Positions 48,024 through 57,899 are shown, counted from the stretch's first letter. The stretch: DNA of 64,000 nucleotides from Deltaproteobacteria bacterium (GCA_018433085.1 JAHDRW010000019.1:217979-281978); one strand, 5' to 3'. Notes: a model not told the origin generated them from the sequence alone. Made by a program: numbers and translations.

Positions 48024-48766
48024 GGGAACATCTCCGACAAGCTGACGATCATGCGTGAAAACTCGTGATAAAACAGGATGAACGAAACCGGCACCAGGCC
48101 CGCGGCCGCGAAGACGTGTTGCACCCGCTGCGATATGCGGGCCGCGCCTGCATGCAGCAGCGCCGCGTACAGGCACCATACACTCGCGCTGACCAGGTGC
48201 CGCGAACTCCAGGAAAACGGATAGGACCACCCCGCGAATGCCCACACCGCGCCGAGCACCTGGCAGATCGTGAACATGACGAAACCCCACACGATGCACT
48301 GCCGTACGTCCCAGCCGGTGTCGCGGTGAAAGAGGAGGGCTGACAGGGCCAGGAAACCACTCGAGACGAAGAGCGCGATACTGACGGCCTCGGTGAGGAA
48401 AAAGGCCGTGCCAACGGGCAGCTGTGTCTTCGCCGAAGGCAGCGCCTGAGCGGGATCGGGAAGAAACGCGGCAAACGAGCAGAGCACCAGGGCAAAGGCG
48501 ACCACGCGGCTCGGGGTTTTCCGCCCGGTGAGGGAAAAGGCCAGCGCGATGAGTGCGAGGAAGAGCGGCAGGGAGAGCTTCCCGTCGATCATCAGGGCCG
48601 GGAACCAGGACCCGTCGACGAATCCCCGCATGATGAGGCCGACTGCATTCATCATGATGCCCAGCGAGATCACAATGTCGCCGGCACGCCCTTTCGGCCG
48701 GAGGGAGAACAGGGCCGAACAGGTGTACAGAACCAATGCAACGATCAGGATGCCGTGTTCATTCAT
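48020..48766 (-). CDS. CcsA/CcmC-like membrane protein with altered WWD motif
   Basis: 248 residues, eight likely helices. The haem-handling signature of CcsA (WG.YW.WDPKE) is recognisable but altered: GAVWAFAGWSYPFSW followed by SSRH in place of DPKE, then ASVWCLYAALLH. The trailing His is kept. AGGAGA seven bases upstream supports ATG 48766. First gene of the pair with the ResB-like gene. It may be a haem transporter variant or a degenerate copy. Confidence 0.78.
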   Translation of the reverse strand: MNEHGILIVALVLYTCSALFSLRPKGRAGDIVISLGIMMNAVGLIMRGFVDGSWFPALMIDGKLSLPLFLALIALAFSLTGRKTPSRVVAFALVLCSFAAFLPDPAQALPSAKTQLPVGTAFFLTEAVSIALFVSSGFLALSALLFHRDTGWDVRQCIVWGFVMFTICQVLGAVWAFAGWSYPFSWSSRHLVSASVWCLYAALLHAGAARISQRVQHVFAAAGLVPVSFILFYHEFSRMIVSLSEMFP

Positions 48767-49170
48767 GCGGTGTTCTCCTTGCCTAATATGTATAAAACAA
48801 CACAAATAAAATCAATTCAATTAAGACATGATCAGATAAATTATTTATTTGAGCCTCTTTTTTTAAGGACCGCGATTCTGATCGCAACACGGGTCGAACG
48901 GCAAGCGTATGTGACGAAAACGTCTCGTGCGGCGGCTGACGGGGTTTATCCCGAAAGAAACATCCTCCAAGCAGGTTTGAAGAAAGCAAACGCTTTGGCA
49001 TCACGGTCCGGAATCGTATAAAGAGATGATGAATTACTTCGAAAAGCTGAACAACACGTACACGGCCATGGTGAGGGAGATGAGGTTCCGAGTTGCATTG
49101 TAAACGGCATTAGCGCAGGGCGTTTGATATCCTTTAACGAATCCGAAGGGTTGCCGCGATGGAGGTTCTC
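48767..49170. other. Spacer, AT-rich left half
   Basis: 404 bases between the divergent CcsA-like and GrpB genes. The left 110 bases are very AT-rich, with a run of seven T at about 48861, and probably contain the CcsA-like promoter (minus strand TTGATT and TATACA-like boxes). A 25-codon open frame at 49026-49103 starting MMNYFEKLNNTY may be the remnant of a longer gene; it is not supported further. Confidence 0.45.
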
Positions 49171-49785
49171 ATGGAAGATCGGGATGAAAAGATAGCACGC
49201 GTTTTGAGAGATAAAGTGACCGTGGTGTCCTACGACCCGCGATGGCCAGGCATGTTCGAAGAGGAACGGAGGCATCTCCTGGCCTGCCTTCCTCCCGGGC
49301 TCATCGGCAGGATCGAACATTTCGGCAGCACCGCGGTTCCCGGGCTTTGCGCCAAACCCATTATCGATATGCTGGTGGAGGTGGCAAGTTTGCAGAGCAC
49401 GAGGCAACGGATCGTGCCAATCCTTGAAGCACAGGGTTACGACTACTTCTGGCGGCCGTCGTGGGGAGAGGACACACCGCCCTGGTATGCCTGGTTCATC
49501 AAGCGGGACGCCATGGGACACAGAACGCATCATATCCATATGGTCGAGTCAGGGTTCGAGCACTGGGAAAGGCTTCTGTTCCGAGATTATCTCATCGGGC
49601 ACCCGGAGGCGGCGCGAAAATACGGCGAGCTCAAAGAGAGGCTCTCACGGCTACACCACAGCGACCGGGTTGCCTATACCCATGCCAAGACGAGCTTTAT
49701 CAGGACAGTCATGCAAAGGGCGAAGAGCGCTTTCACCGGGGCCGAGAGCAGTGTCGTACAAGACCGGGATGAGAGCGGCACCTGA
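49171..49785 (+). CDS. GrpB/UPF0157 family protein (nucleotidyltransferase-like)
   Basis: 204 residues. Family hallmarks: YDPRWPGMFEEE, IEHFGSTAVPGLCAKPIIDM (the GS and D of a nucleotidyltransferase fold) and HIHMVESG, with FRDYLIGHPEAARKY. Activity is mostly uncharacterised. GGAGG five bases before ATG 49171 fixes the start; ATG 49159 overlaps that site. C-terminal tail of about 30 residues is outside the domain. Confidence 0.9.
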   Translation: MEDRDEKIARVLRDKVTVVSYDPRWPGMFEEERRHLLACLPPGLIGRIEHFGSTAVPGLCAKPIIDMLVEVASLQSTRQRIVPILEAQGYDYFWRPSWGEDTPPWYAWFIKRDAMGHRTHHIHMVESGFEHWERLLFRDYLIGHPEAARKYGELKERLSRLHHSDRVAYTHAKTSFIRTVMQRAKSAFTGAESSVVQDRDESGT

Positions 49786-49907
49786 AAGTCGCTGGCAAAA
49801 AGCCGTGTCATTGCCTGTGAGGCGGCTCTTCACTACTGTAGTACCAGGGGGAGTGACACGGGGGCCGGCATGGCGCCCGTACCCGGACCTGTAGAGGGCG
49901 GTGGTAT

Positions 49908-50618
49908 ATGGGAAGGGAAATCGTCTTTGAGACCAGGGGTCTTACCAAGGTATACGGCATGGGCGAGGTGCAGGTGCACGCGCTGCGCGGCATCGACATC
50001 GAGCTCTATACTGGTGAGCTCGTGGTGCTGCTGGGGGCGTCGGGCAGCGGCAAATCGACGCTGGTGAACATCCTGGGCGGGCTCGACACCGCCACCGCGG
50101 GCAAGGTGTTCTACCGCGGGATGGACCTCACGCAGGCCGGCGACCGCGAGCTCACGGAATACCGCCGCCGCCACGTGGGGTTCGTGTTCCAGTTCTACAA
50201 CCTGATCCCGAGCCTTACCGCGCGGGAGAACGTGGCCATTGTCACCGAGATCGCGCTGAACCCCATAACGCCCGAGCAGGCCCTCGATCTCGTTGAATTA
50301 AGCGACCGTAAAGATTCCTTCCCCGCGCAGCTCTCCGGGGGCCAGCAGCAGCGCGTGGCCATTGCCCGCGCCATTGCCAAGCAGCCTGGCGTGCTTTTGT
50401 GCGACGAGCCCACCGGCGCGCTGGACTCCAGGACGGGCGTGATCGTGCTCGAGGCCCTCGAGCGGGTCAACCGCGAGCTTGGCACCACCACGGTCATCAT
50501 CACGCACAATGCCGTGCAGGCGGAGATGGCCGACCGTATTATATACTTAAGCGACGGGCAGGTGAGCGGTGTCCGTGGCAACGATCACAAAAAGGCGGCC
50601 CGGGAGCTGACATGGTAG
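49908..50618 (+). CDS. ABC transporter ATPase, MacB/LolD-like
   Basis: 236 residues. Walker [11 protein letters not shown]-loop in [17 protein letters not shown], signature [14 protein letters not shown], Walker [12 protein letters not shown] and switch His ITHN. This is the MacB/LolD/FtsE branch, paired with FtsX-type permeases. The permease starts 4 nt downstream, the adaptor directly after it, so the three form one operon. Confidence 0.95.
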   Translation: MGREIVFETRGLTKVYGMGEVQVHALRGIDIELYTGELVVLLGASGSGKSTLVNILGGLDTATAGKVFYRGMDLTQAGDRELTEYRRRHVGFVFQFYNLIPSLTARENVAIVTEIALNPITPEQALDLVELSDRKDSFPAQLSGGQQQRVAIARAIAKQPGVLLCDEPTGALDSRTGVIVLEALERVNRELGTTTVIITHNAVQAEMADRIIYLSDGQVSGVRGNDHKKAARELTW

Positions 50619-50622
50619 AGCG

Positions 50623-52986
50623 ATGAGAGCACTCGACCGCAAAATGTTGCGCGACCTGTGGGGGATGCGGGGACAGGCCCTGGCCATCGTCTTCGTGATC
50701 CTGAGCGGCGTCGCCACCTACGTGTCCATGACGGGCGTGATGAATTCGCTTCAGCAGACGCTGAGTACCTATTACGCAGAATACCGTTTCGCCGACGGCT
50801 TCGCCACGGTGCGCAGGGCACCGGAGCTTTTGCTGGAGAGAATCAGGGAGATACCGGGGATCAACACGGTCGAGACACGGGTGGTCTCGCGGGTGAACCT
50901 GGAGATCGCCGGCTTCAACGAGCCGGTGTCCGGTACGCTCGTGTCCGTGCCCGAGGGAGGGCAACCGGTCCTGAACCGGCTCTTCATCCGGGAGGGGCGA
51001 CTCGTGCAGCCCGGAAGGGAGAACGAGGTCGTGCTCAACGAGCCATTCGCCGAGGCTCACGGGCTAAGGCCAGGGGACCGCATCACCGCTATCATGAACG
51101 GCCGGTACCGGGATCTGCGCATCGTGGGCGTCGCGCTCTCGCCGGAGTTTCTCATGCAGATCGACCCGGCCTCCATCTTCCCCGATCCCCGGCGCTACGG
51201 GGTGATGTGGATGGGCCGCTCCGCGCTCGAAGCAGCCTACGACATGGACGGGGCATTCAACGATGTCGCCTTCACTCTCGGTCCCGGGGCCGATATCGAC
51301 GAGGTGATCGACCGGCTGGACCGGCTCCTGAGGCCCTATGGGGGCCAGGGGGCCTTCGGGAGGGAAGACCAGCAGTCGCACTTCTTCATCACCGAGGAGT
51401 TCAACCAGCTCGAACAGACCGCTACCATACTCCCGCTGATCTTTCTGGGCGTTGCCGCATTCCTGCTCAATATCGTGATATCACGCCTCATCAGCCTGCA
51501 GCGCGAGCAGATCGCCGTACTTAAGGCCTTCGGATACCGCACCGCGGACGTAGGCGTTCACTACGGGAAACTCGTGCTGATCATCGTGCTCACGGGCGCG
51601 GCGGCCGGAACCCTGCTCGGCTTCTGGCTGGGCAGCCTGCTCGGGGACCTCTATCTGCGGTACTACCGGTTCCCGTACCTGGAATACGACCTGCAGCCCT
51701 CCGTGGTGATCACGGCTGCGATCCTGACCATCGGCGCAGCGCTGATCGGCGTGGCGCTGGCTGTCCGCCGAGCGGTGAAGCTGCCTCCCGCCGAGGCCAT
51801 GCGGCCGGCGCCTCCGGCAACCTACCGGGCCACCCTGGTGGAGCGTCTGGGGCTCCAGCGCTTTTTCTCCCAGCCCTCCCGGATGATCATGCGCGATCTG
51901 GAACGCAGGCCCCTCAAGGCCCTGCTCACCATACTGGGCATATCGAGCTCATGCGCCATCCTGATCATGGGACTCTTTTTCTACGACTCCTTCGACTACG
52001 TGATCCACATCCAATTTGGGCTCGCCCAGCGCGAGGACATGACCGTCACCTTCACCGACCCCACCTCCCGGGCCGCTATCTCCGAGCTCAAGAGCCTGCC
52101 CGGCGTGCTCCATGCCGAGCCGTTCCGTACCGTACCGGTCGAGCTGCGCCACGGCCACCTGAGCTACCAGACCGGGATCGAGGGAATCCCTCAGGGCCCG
52201 TACCTGCGCCGGCTCATCGACATCGATCTGCAGCCTGTTTCCATCCCGCCCGAGGGCATGGTCATCACCGGGAGGCTGGCGCGGATTCTGGATGTACGGC
52301 CCGGCGACGAGGTGATCGTGGAGGTGCAGGAGGGCAGAAGGTATACCCGGAGAGTCCCTGTGGCAGGGCTCACCAGGCAGTTCGTCGGCGTGGCCGCGTA
52401 CATGGACATGGATGCGGCGAACCGGCTGGCCGGTGTCGGCCAGGCCATATCCGGGGCCTTTCTTATGATCGACCGCTCCTTCGAGCGGGAGATCACGGAT
52501 TCCCTCACCGAACGGCCGCGCGTGGCCGGCATCGCGTTTCAGGATCGGGTGATCGGGGCGTTCCGCGACACGATTGCGCAGACCATGCTCACCTATACAT
52601 TCATCCTGAGCCTGTTTGCCGGCGTGATCACCTTCGGGGTGGTCTACAACAGCGCCCGGATCATGCTCTCCGAGCGCGACCGCGAGCTGGCGAGTCTGCG
52701 GGTTCTCGGGTTCACCAAGGGGGAGGTGACCTATATCCTGCTGGGCGAGCTTGCGGTCATGATCCTGCTGTCCATCCCGCTCGGGCTGGTCCTGGGCGCG
52801 CTCGCGAGCGCCGGATTCGCCAGGTCCCTGCAGACCGACATGTACCAGCTGCCCTTTGTCCTGGCCAAGGGCACCCTGGTCCAGGCATCCCTGATCGTGC
52901 TCGGCGCCTCGGCCGTCTCGGCACTGATCGTGAGCCTGAGGCTGAATAGCCTGGACCTCATCGGGGTCCTGAAGACGAGGGAATAG
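50623..52986 (+). CDS. FtsX-type ABC permease, duplicated form
   Basis: 787 residues with two FtsX modules. Helix near 18-38, an exported domain to about 260, three helices (about 265-390), an internal link with PPAEAMRP, a helix near 435-455, a second exported domain to about 640, and three C-terminal helices. This two-module layout differs from MacB itself and is that of the DevC/SalY-like large permeases. It moves lipids, peptides or drugs outward by a mechanotransmission mechanism. Substrate unknown. Confidence 0.93.
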   Translation: MRALDRKMLRDLWGMRGQALAIVFVILSGVATYVSMTGVMNSLQQTLSTYYAEYRFADGFATVRRAPELLLERIREIPGINTVETRVVSRVNLEIAGFNEPVSGTLVSVPEGGQPVLNRLFIREGRLVQPGRENEVVLNEPFAEAHGLRPGDRITAIMNGRYRDLRIVGVALSPEFLMQIDPASIFPDPRRYGVMWMGRSALEAAYDMDGAFNDVAFTLGPGADIDEVIDRLDRLLRPYGGQGAFGREDQQSHFFITEEFNQLEQTATILPLIFLGVAAFLLNIVISRLISLQREQIAVLKAFGYRTADVGVHYGKLVLIIVLTGAAAGTLLGFWLGSLLGDLYLRYYRFPYLEYDLQPSVVITAAILTIGAALIGVALAVRRAVKLPPAEAMRPAPPATYRATLVERLGLQRFFSQPSRMIMRDLERRPLKALLTILGISSSCAILIMGLFFYDSFDYVIHIQFGLAQREDMTVTFTDPTSRAAISELKSLPGVLHAEPFRTVPVELRHGHLSYQTGIEGIPQGPYLRRLIDIDLQPVSIPPEGMVITGRLARILDVRPGDEVIVEVQEGRRYTRRVPVAGLTRQFVGVAAYMDMDAANRLAGVGQAISGAFLMIDRSFEREITDSLTERPRVAGIAFQDRVIGAFRDTIAQTMLTYTFILSLFAGVITFGVVYNSARIMLSERDRELASLRVLGFTKGEVTYILLGELAVMILLSIPLGLVLGALASAGFARSLQTDMYQLPFVLAKGTLVQASLIVLGASAVSALIVSLRLNSLDLIGVLKTRE

Positions 52987-54189
52987 ATGGCAGAAATGAC
53001 GCGCAGACGGATTGCGATCGTCGTCCTCATGGTGCTCGGGGCGATTCTGCTGGTATACCTGCTCCTACCGTCTCCCGTGGATGTGCAGGCGGCCCGGGTC
53101 GGCTATGCCCCGATGCAGGTGATCGTGGAGGAGGAGGGGGAGACCCGTGTGAAAGACCGGTATGTCATCACTTCGCCCGTTGCGGCCACTATCAGGCGCA
53201 TTCATCTCGAGGCCGGAGACCGGGTCAGGCAGGGGCAGCCCCTGGTGTATCTGGAGGCTCCCCGCGCGACGATTCTGGACAGGCGCGCCCGCGACGAGGC
53301 CGCCGCAGGTGTACGCGCGGCCGAGGCCAGGCTGGAGCAGGCAAGGGAGCAATCCAGGGCCTCAAGGGCGGCAGCGGATCTTGCAGCCACCGAGCTCGCG
53401 CGGACACGGGCGCTTTTCGAGTCAGGGGCGGTTTCGCGCCAGGCCCTTGATGAGGCGCAGGCAGCGGCCTCGCAGGCTGAAGCAAACCTGGAGGCGGCCC
53501 GGGCCCGGGTGGCGACCGCGCGTGCCGAGCTCGAAGCGGCACGCGCAACCCTGCGCAGTGTCTCGGAAGGCGGAGCGGATACGGGCGTGCAGGACATTAT
53601 CCGCTCGCCCGTCACGGGCAGCGTCCTGGCCGTGCACCGGAAGAGCGCGGGATTCGTGAATGTAGGCGAGCCGCTCCTGGATGTCGGGGACGTCGAACGG
53701 CTGGAGGTATGGACCGATGTTCTCTCTCAGGACGCGGTGAGCATACGTCCCGGGTCGCGTGTGCTGTTCGTCCGGTGGGGCCGGGATGCGACGCTCGAGG
53801 GCGTGGTCGACCGGATAGAGCCCCAGGGGATCACCGTGGTGTCCGCGCTGGGGGTCGAAGAACAACGCGTGCAGGTGGTTGCGGACTTCATATCGCCAAG
53901 GGAGGCGTGGACCGGCCTCGGCTCGGGATACCGCGTGCTGTCGAGGTTCGTGGTCTGGGAGGACGAACGGGTTCTCCAGGTGCCCGCAGGGGCGCTTTTC
54001 CGCGTGCAGGACGGATGGGCCGCATTTGCGGTCGAGAACGGCAGGGCGGTCTTGCGTCGGGTCACGGTGGGGCAACGGTCAGGTCTGGCGGTGCAGGTGC
54101 TCGAAGGCCTCGACGAGGGCGACATGGTGATCGTACACCCAGACGACCTCATCGAGCAGGGGGTGCGTGTCAGCACGCAGGAAGACTGA
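52987..54189 (+). CDS. HlyD-type periplasmic adaptor of the MacAB-like system
   Basis: 400 residues. Membrane anchor at about 10-28, lipoyl and beta-barrel domains, and a very Ala/Arg/Glu-rich coiled-coil hairpin from about 95 to 195 (RAAEARLEQAREQSRASRAA), as expected for an adaptor reaching a TolC-type channel. Start ATG directly follows the permease TAG with GAGGG upstream. No outer-membrane factor is nearby. Confidence 0.93.
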   Translation: MAEMTRRRIAIVVLMVLGAILLVYLLLPSPVDVQAARVGYAPMQVIVEEEGETRVKDRYVITSPVAATIRRIHLEAGDRVRQGQPLVYLEAPRATILDRRARDEAAAGVRAAEARLEQAREQSRASRAAADLAATELARTRALFESGAVSRQALDEAQAAASQAEANLEAARARVATARAELEAARATLRSVSEGGADTGVQDIIRSPVTGSVLAVHRKSAGFVNVGEPLLDVGDVERLEVWTDVLSQDAVSIRPGSRVLFVRWGRDATLEGVVDRIEPQGITVVSALGVEEQRVQVVADFISPREAWTGLGSGYRVLSRFVVWEDERVLQVPAGALFRVQDGWAAFAVENGRAVLRRVTVGQRSGLAVQVLEGLDEGDMVIVHPDDLIEQGVRVSTQED

Positions 54190-54626
54190 GCCGGAAGGTT
54201 CTGGCATTTACCCTGACGCGAAACCGGAAGAGGGCACACGCGATGGGCGGCTCATTGCGTACGCCTCGAAACAGCCCCCGATAACGGAGAACATACAGCC
54301 TGGAGTCCGGGGGGGGGCAATCCGCCCGAACCGTGGGCCCGTCCCCTGTGAGCTCCGGGAGCGGCAAAGGGTGTCCGGTACCGGGTGGTCCGCAAAGGGA
54401 AATACATTGTCACGGATGATCGAATGCTTGTATATTCATACAAGCCCGGCCCTCATGAGGAAGTGCGGTATAAGTATTGGTCGGAACGTGTCCATGAAGA
54501 TAGCCTGACCTGCGGGAGTCGTCGGCAATAACCATGAGATGACCTTGATCGCAACGATGATTTCAATTTGCAACAAAGGGCAGGATGAGATAAAACCATA
54601 AAGGATTTTATGGGAGAGAAACGAAG
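54190..54626. other. Spacer with G9 run and a possible coding remnant
   Basis: 437 bases without a complete gene. A run of nine G lies at 54309-54317. A frame open from 54352 to 54531 without a good start codon encodes about 59 protein-like residues (YRVVRKGKYIVTDDRML, then VHEDSL), with less GC-biased codons than neighbours. It may be the end of a decayed gene. AT-rich DNA upstream of 54627 presumably holds the promoter of the next gene. Confidence 0.4.
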
Positions 54627-55166
54627 ATGCCGACGCAGGTTGCCGGTTGTTATCCATCCCAGCATGAAAGCAGGCTCACCCTCAAGGATGGCAGAGAGGT
54701 CTTTTTACGGCCTATTCTCCGGACAGACAGAGACCTCATCCTCGATCTCTTCAACCGGATCTCGCCCGAGTCACTGTACATGCGTTTTCTGAAGCACAAC
54801 CGTGTTCTCCCGGAAGATATACTTTATCATTTCACCCATCTCGACTACGTTGACAGGTTCGCGCTGGTAGCCGTGGTCGAGGAAGAGGGGGACGAGACGA
54901 TCATCGCGGTGGCACGCTACGCGAATGAACCGCAGGAAAACCTGACCGATCTGGCGATCGTCGTCAGGGACGACTGGCAGAATCTGGGCCTGGGCAAGTC
55001 TTTGCTGCTCCGGATCGTCGATATCGGGAGGGAGCACGGCATCAACAGGTTCGTGAGCGTGATGGACCCCGGAAACACCATGATCAGGCAGACTCTCGCA
55101 AGGCTCGGCTACGAGGTGAGCTATTCGCTCCAGAACGGGGTCTTCCAGGTGGAGATCGTTGTCTGA
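54627..55166 (+). CDS. GNAT-family N-acetyltransferase, Pat/YfiQ C-terminal-like
   Basis: 179 residues. The start LKDGREVFLRPILRTDRDLI and SPESLYMRFL match the acetyltransferase domain of bacterial protein lysine acetyltransferases; the acetyl-CoA loop is NLGLGKSLL near residue 125. Unlike full-length Pat it lacks the large CoA-ligase-like part. It could acetylate proteins, opposing the deacetylase at 5890 (inference; the genes are 48 kb apart). GGAGA lies ten bases before the ATG. Confidence 0.85.
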   Translation: MPTQVAGCYPSQHESRLTLKDGREVFLRPILRTDRDLILDLFNRISPESLYMRFLKHNRVLPEDILYHFTHLDYVDRFALVAVVEEEGDETIIAVARYANEPQENLTDLAIVVRDDWQNLGLGKSLLLRIVDIGREHGINRFVSVMDPGNTMIRQTLARLGYEVSYSLQNGVFQVEIVV

Positions 55167-55330
55167 TATCATGCTCGGGGAGGGACAAAAGGCCCTGGAT
55201 CCGATATGCACGCCTCCAACAGGTCGGTCGTCGACCGGCAAGGGCAACTCATGGGTGGGGAGAAGCAGAGCAGCCGCCGGTCCGGCGGCAGGGTGATAGC
55301 ACAAGAAAGCGAAAGGAGAAGGAATAAGAT

Positions 55331-56089
55331 ATGATCAAGATCATGCCATGCCTTGATATGAAAGACGGGCGGGTCGTCAAGGGGGTTCATTTCGTAGACC
55401 TGAAGGATGCGGGCGACCCGGTTGAGGCTGCCGCCCTCTACCAAAAGGAGGGTGCGGACGAGCTTGCCATGCTCGATATCGCGGCAACGCTCGAAAATCG
55501 CAAGACCCGCCTGGAGTGGGTGAAAAATGTGTCCGCGGTCATCGAGATCCCGCTCACGGTGGGAGGCGGAATATCTTCGCTGGAAGATATCGATATGCTG
55601 CTCGCCGCCGGTGCGGACAATGTTTCCATGAACAGCGCGGCGGTCAAACGGCCCAGGCTGGTGAGCGAGGCTGCCCGGGAATTCGGCACGAACCGCATCA
55701 CCGTGGCCGTGGATGCCCGGCGGAACGAGGCAATGCCCTCGGGCTTCGAGCTGGTGGTGTCCGGAGGCACACAGGCCGTGGGAAAGGACGCTGTCGAGTG
55801 GGCCAGACAGTGCGAGGCCATGGGGGCCGGTGTGATTCTGCCCACCAGCATGGACGGCGACGGGACCCAGGCCGGCTACGACATCGAGTTCACCCGGGCC
55901 ATCTCCCGGGCGGTCACGGTTCCGGTGATCGCCTCGGGCGGCGCGGGAAAACTCGAAGATTTCTACCAGGCCGTGGTTGAGGGCGGAGCGGCGGTTCTGC
56001 TCGCTGCATCGGTCTTTCACTATCGTCTGCTGAGCATCCGTCAAGTCAAGGAATACCTGCGCGAGAGGGGGGTGGAGGTTTCCCTGTAG
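55331..56089 (+). CDS. hisF: Imidazole glycerol phosphate synthase cyclase subunit (HisF)
   Basis: 252 residues, (beta-alpha)8 barrel. Catalytic Asp in CLDMKDGRVVKGV and Asp in TVAVDARRNE are kept; phosphate loops are LTVGGGIS and IASGGAGK. TSMDGDGTQAGYD near 175 also fits. It needs the glutaminase HisH for normal histidine synthesis, but neither hisH, hisA nor any other his gene is adjacent, so this copy stands alone. AAGGA is seven bases before the ATG. Probably a true HisF; a specialised paralogue cannot be excluded. Confidence 0.9.
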   Translation: MIKIMPCLDMKDGRVVKGVHFVDLKDAGDPVEAAALYQKEGADELAMLDIAATLENRKTRLEWVKNVSAVIEIPLTVGGGISSLEDIDMLLAAGADNVSMNSAAVKRPRLVSEAAREFGTNRITVAVDARRNEAMPSGFELVVSGGTQAVGKDAVEWARQCEAMGAGVILPTSMDGDGTQAGYDIEFTRAISRAVTVPVIASGGAGKLEDFYQAVVEGGAAVLLAASVFHYRLLSIRQVKEYLRERGVEVSL

Positions 56090-56413
56090 CGGCCCGACCT
56101 TCAATCGCGCTGCCCAAGACTACCGAAAACCTTTTCGGGGACGGGTTCACATTTCTGCGACTACCGAAGGGAAGGGTACACGTTTCAAGGCATAACTCTT
56201 CAAGGCCCGTTTTCGTACACGGGTTTTCAGCAGCCTCCGGAACCGGTTTGCCCCCGATGATCGGGTTACCCCCTTTGCGTCGGTCTTCGGAGGCGGCACT
56301 TGAGAACACTTCATCGCCCGGGAATATTATTCGTAGCGGCTTCCATAATGCGCCCCCGGTCTTATCTTCCAGGCCGGGGGGCAAATAATAGAAACAAGGG
56401 TGGGGGTTCGGAT
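56090..56413. other. GC-rich spacer with a hairpin
   Basis: 324 bases without gene. CCCCCGG (56353-56359) can pair with CCGGGGG (56374-56380) just ahead of the membrane protein gene; no T run follows. Nothing else recognisable. Confidence 0.45.
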
Positions 56414-56860
56414 ATGAAAACGATCGCATTTCTTCTCAGTCTCATCGTCGCCGCCATGGGCCTTCTTGGGGTCGCATCACCCGGAATGCTCATCTCCGTG
56501 GTCAGGAGGTTAGCCAGCCCTGCAGGGGTGTATGCCGCAGCCGTGATACGATTGATCATGGGCCTGGCGCTTTATCTTTCCGCCCCGGTCTCCCGCATTC
56601 CCCACGCCGTACGCACTCTGGGCGACATCACCCTGGCGGCAGGGGCCATCACACCCTTTTTCGGGCCCGATCGCTTCCGGACGCTCCTGGCATGGTGGTC
56701 AGCGCAGGGGCCTGCATTCATCCGCGCGTGGTCGCTCGTTGCCGTGGCCTTCGGTCTTTTCACGGCATGGTCCCTGGCGCCGGCAGGCAGGAAGCGCATT
56801 GCCCGTACTCCCGCTGAGCAGGAGAGCACGGACCGGGGTGTGGGCCAGGGCCGGGGCTGA
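56414..56860 (+). CDS. Small integral membrane protein, unknown
   Basis: 148 residues, not recognised. Hydrophobic segments at about 3-24, 38-60, 68-86 and 104-124, with a charged tail (RKRIARTPAEQESTDR). ATG 56414 begins MKTIAFLLSLIVAAMGLLGV. The GGGTGGGGGTTCGG upstream is a poor ribosome site, so the start is reasonable but not certain. It precedes the PPDK regulator gene by about 130 nt. Confidence 0.6.
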   Translation: MKTIAFLLSLIVAAMGLLGVASPGMLISVVRRLASPAGVYAAAVIRLIMGLALYLSAPVSRIPHAVRTLGDITLAAGAITPFFGPDRFRTLLAWWSAQGPAFIRAWSLVAVAFGLFTAWSLAPAGRKRIARTPAEQESTDRGVGQGRG

Positions 56861-56988
56861 GAGACGCGGTTCACCCAAACGAACCGCCATTCGTTCGCTT
56901 TCCGGGACAATGCGGTGCACGACCCGGGGGAGGGAGAGCGGGCAAAGGATACAGGGGCAAAAAGGCACGCAGGAACGGAGATCGAACC

Positions 56989-57804
56989 ATGGTGAACACA
57001 ACCAATCCCATATTCATCGTGTCCGGGGGCGCGGGGACCAGCGGCGAGCAGGTCGTCAACACCGTGCTGGCCCAGTTTCCGGAAAACGGAGTGCCGGTGG
57101 TTATCGAGGGGAACGTCCGGCTCGGATCACAAATCGAACGGGTGGTAAACGAGGCGAGAGAGCGCAACGGCACTGTCGTTCACACCCTGGTGGACTCCGT
57201 GCTCAGGAGCACCCTGGTCCGCCTGGCGAGAGAGCAGGGCGTCTTCGAGGTGGATTTGATGGGTCCGCTGCTTGACCGGCTCGCATCCGTGCTCGGAAAA
57301 GCTCCTCTGGGCCGCCCCGGCCTCTACCGCGAGCTGCGCAAAGAATATTTCGACCGGGTATCCGCCATGGATTTTGCCATGTCCCACGATGACGGCCAGA
57401 GTCCTGAAGACTGGCCAAGGGCCGATGTGCTTATCATCGGAGTATCCCGGACTGGCAAGACCCCCCTGTGCGTGTACCTGTCGGTTCTGGGGCTGAAGGC
57501 GGCCAACTGCCCAATCATTGCCGGAGTGCCCATGCCCGGTGAGCTCTACGGGATGGAACAGTCGCGAGTGGCGGGCTTGAGCATAGACCCCGATCGACTG
57601 CTGGCGATTCGGAGCAGGAGGATGGGGCATATCGGCTCACCGGCCCAGACAGGGTACACCGATCCTTCCGCGATCGAAGAAGAGATATCGGAGGCGCGAA
57701 GGGTATTCAACAAGGGCGGATTCTTTGTCCTCAACATGACCGACAGGACCATCGAGGCCGGTGCAGACGAAATCATCAAACGAGTCGGCAGGATATCGCT
57801 ATGA
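56989..57804 (+). CDS. PPDK/PEP synthase regulatory kinase-pyrophosphorylase (PSRP, DUF299)
   Basis: 271 residues. Bifunctional enzyme that inactivates pyruvate phosphate dikinase or PEP synthase by ADP-dependent Thr phosphorylation and reactivates it by phosphorolysis. Marker motifs are FIVSGGAGTSGE at the start, SHDDGQ near 130 and the P-loop GVSRTGKTPL near 150. GGAG eight bases upstream supports the ATG. Its target (ppdK or ppsA) is not in the window; together with pyk it would control carbon flow between pyruvate and PEP. Confidence 0.92.
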   Translation: MVNTTNPIFIVSGGAGTSGEQVVNTVLAQFPENGVPVVIEGNVRLGSQIERVVNEARERNGTVVHTLVDSVLRSTLVRLAREQGVFEVDLMGPLLDRLASVLGKAPLGRPGLYRELRKEYFDRVSAMDFAMSHDDGQSPEDWPRADVLIIGVSRTGKTPLCVYLSVLGLKAANCPIIAGVPMPGELYGMEQSRVAGLSIDPDRLLAIRSRRMGHIGSPAQTGYTDPSAIEEEISEARRVFNKGGFFVLNMTDRTIEAGADEIIKRVGRISL

Positions 57805-57899
57805 TTCGTGGCGCGGGGCAAAGCATCTTCAATAACCGTCGTTAAAAACAGGGGTTGGATTTTTTACCGTCAGATATAACCCGAAAGGAGGAAAGAATC

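Noticed and set aside
49026..49103. Short frame MMNYFEKLNNTY
   Set aside because: Only 25 codons, stops soon, no recognisable family; noted only as a possible remnant.
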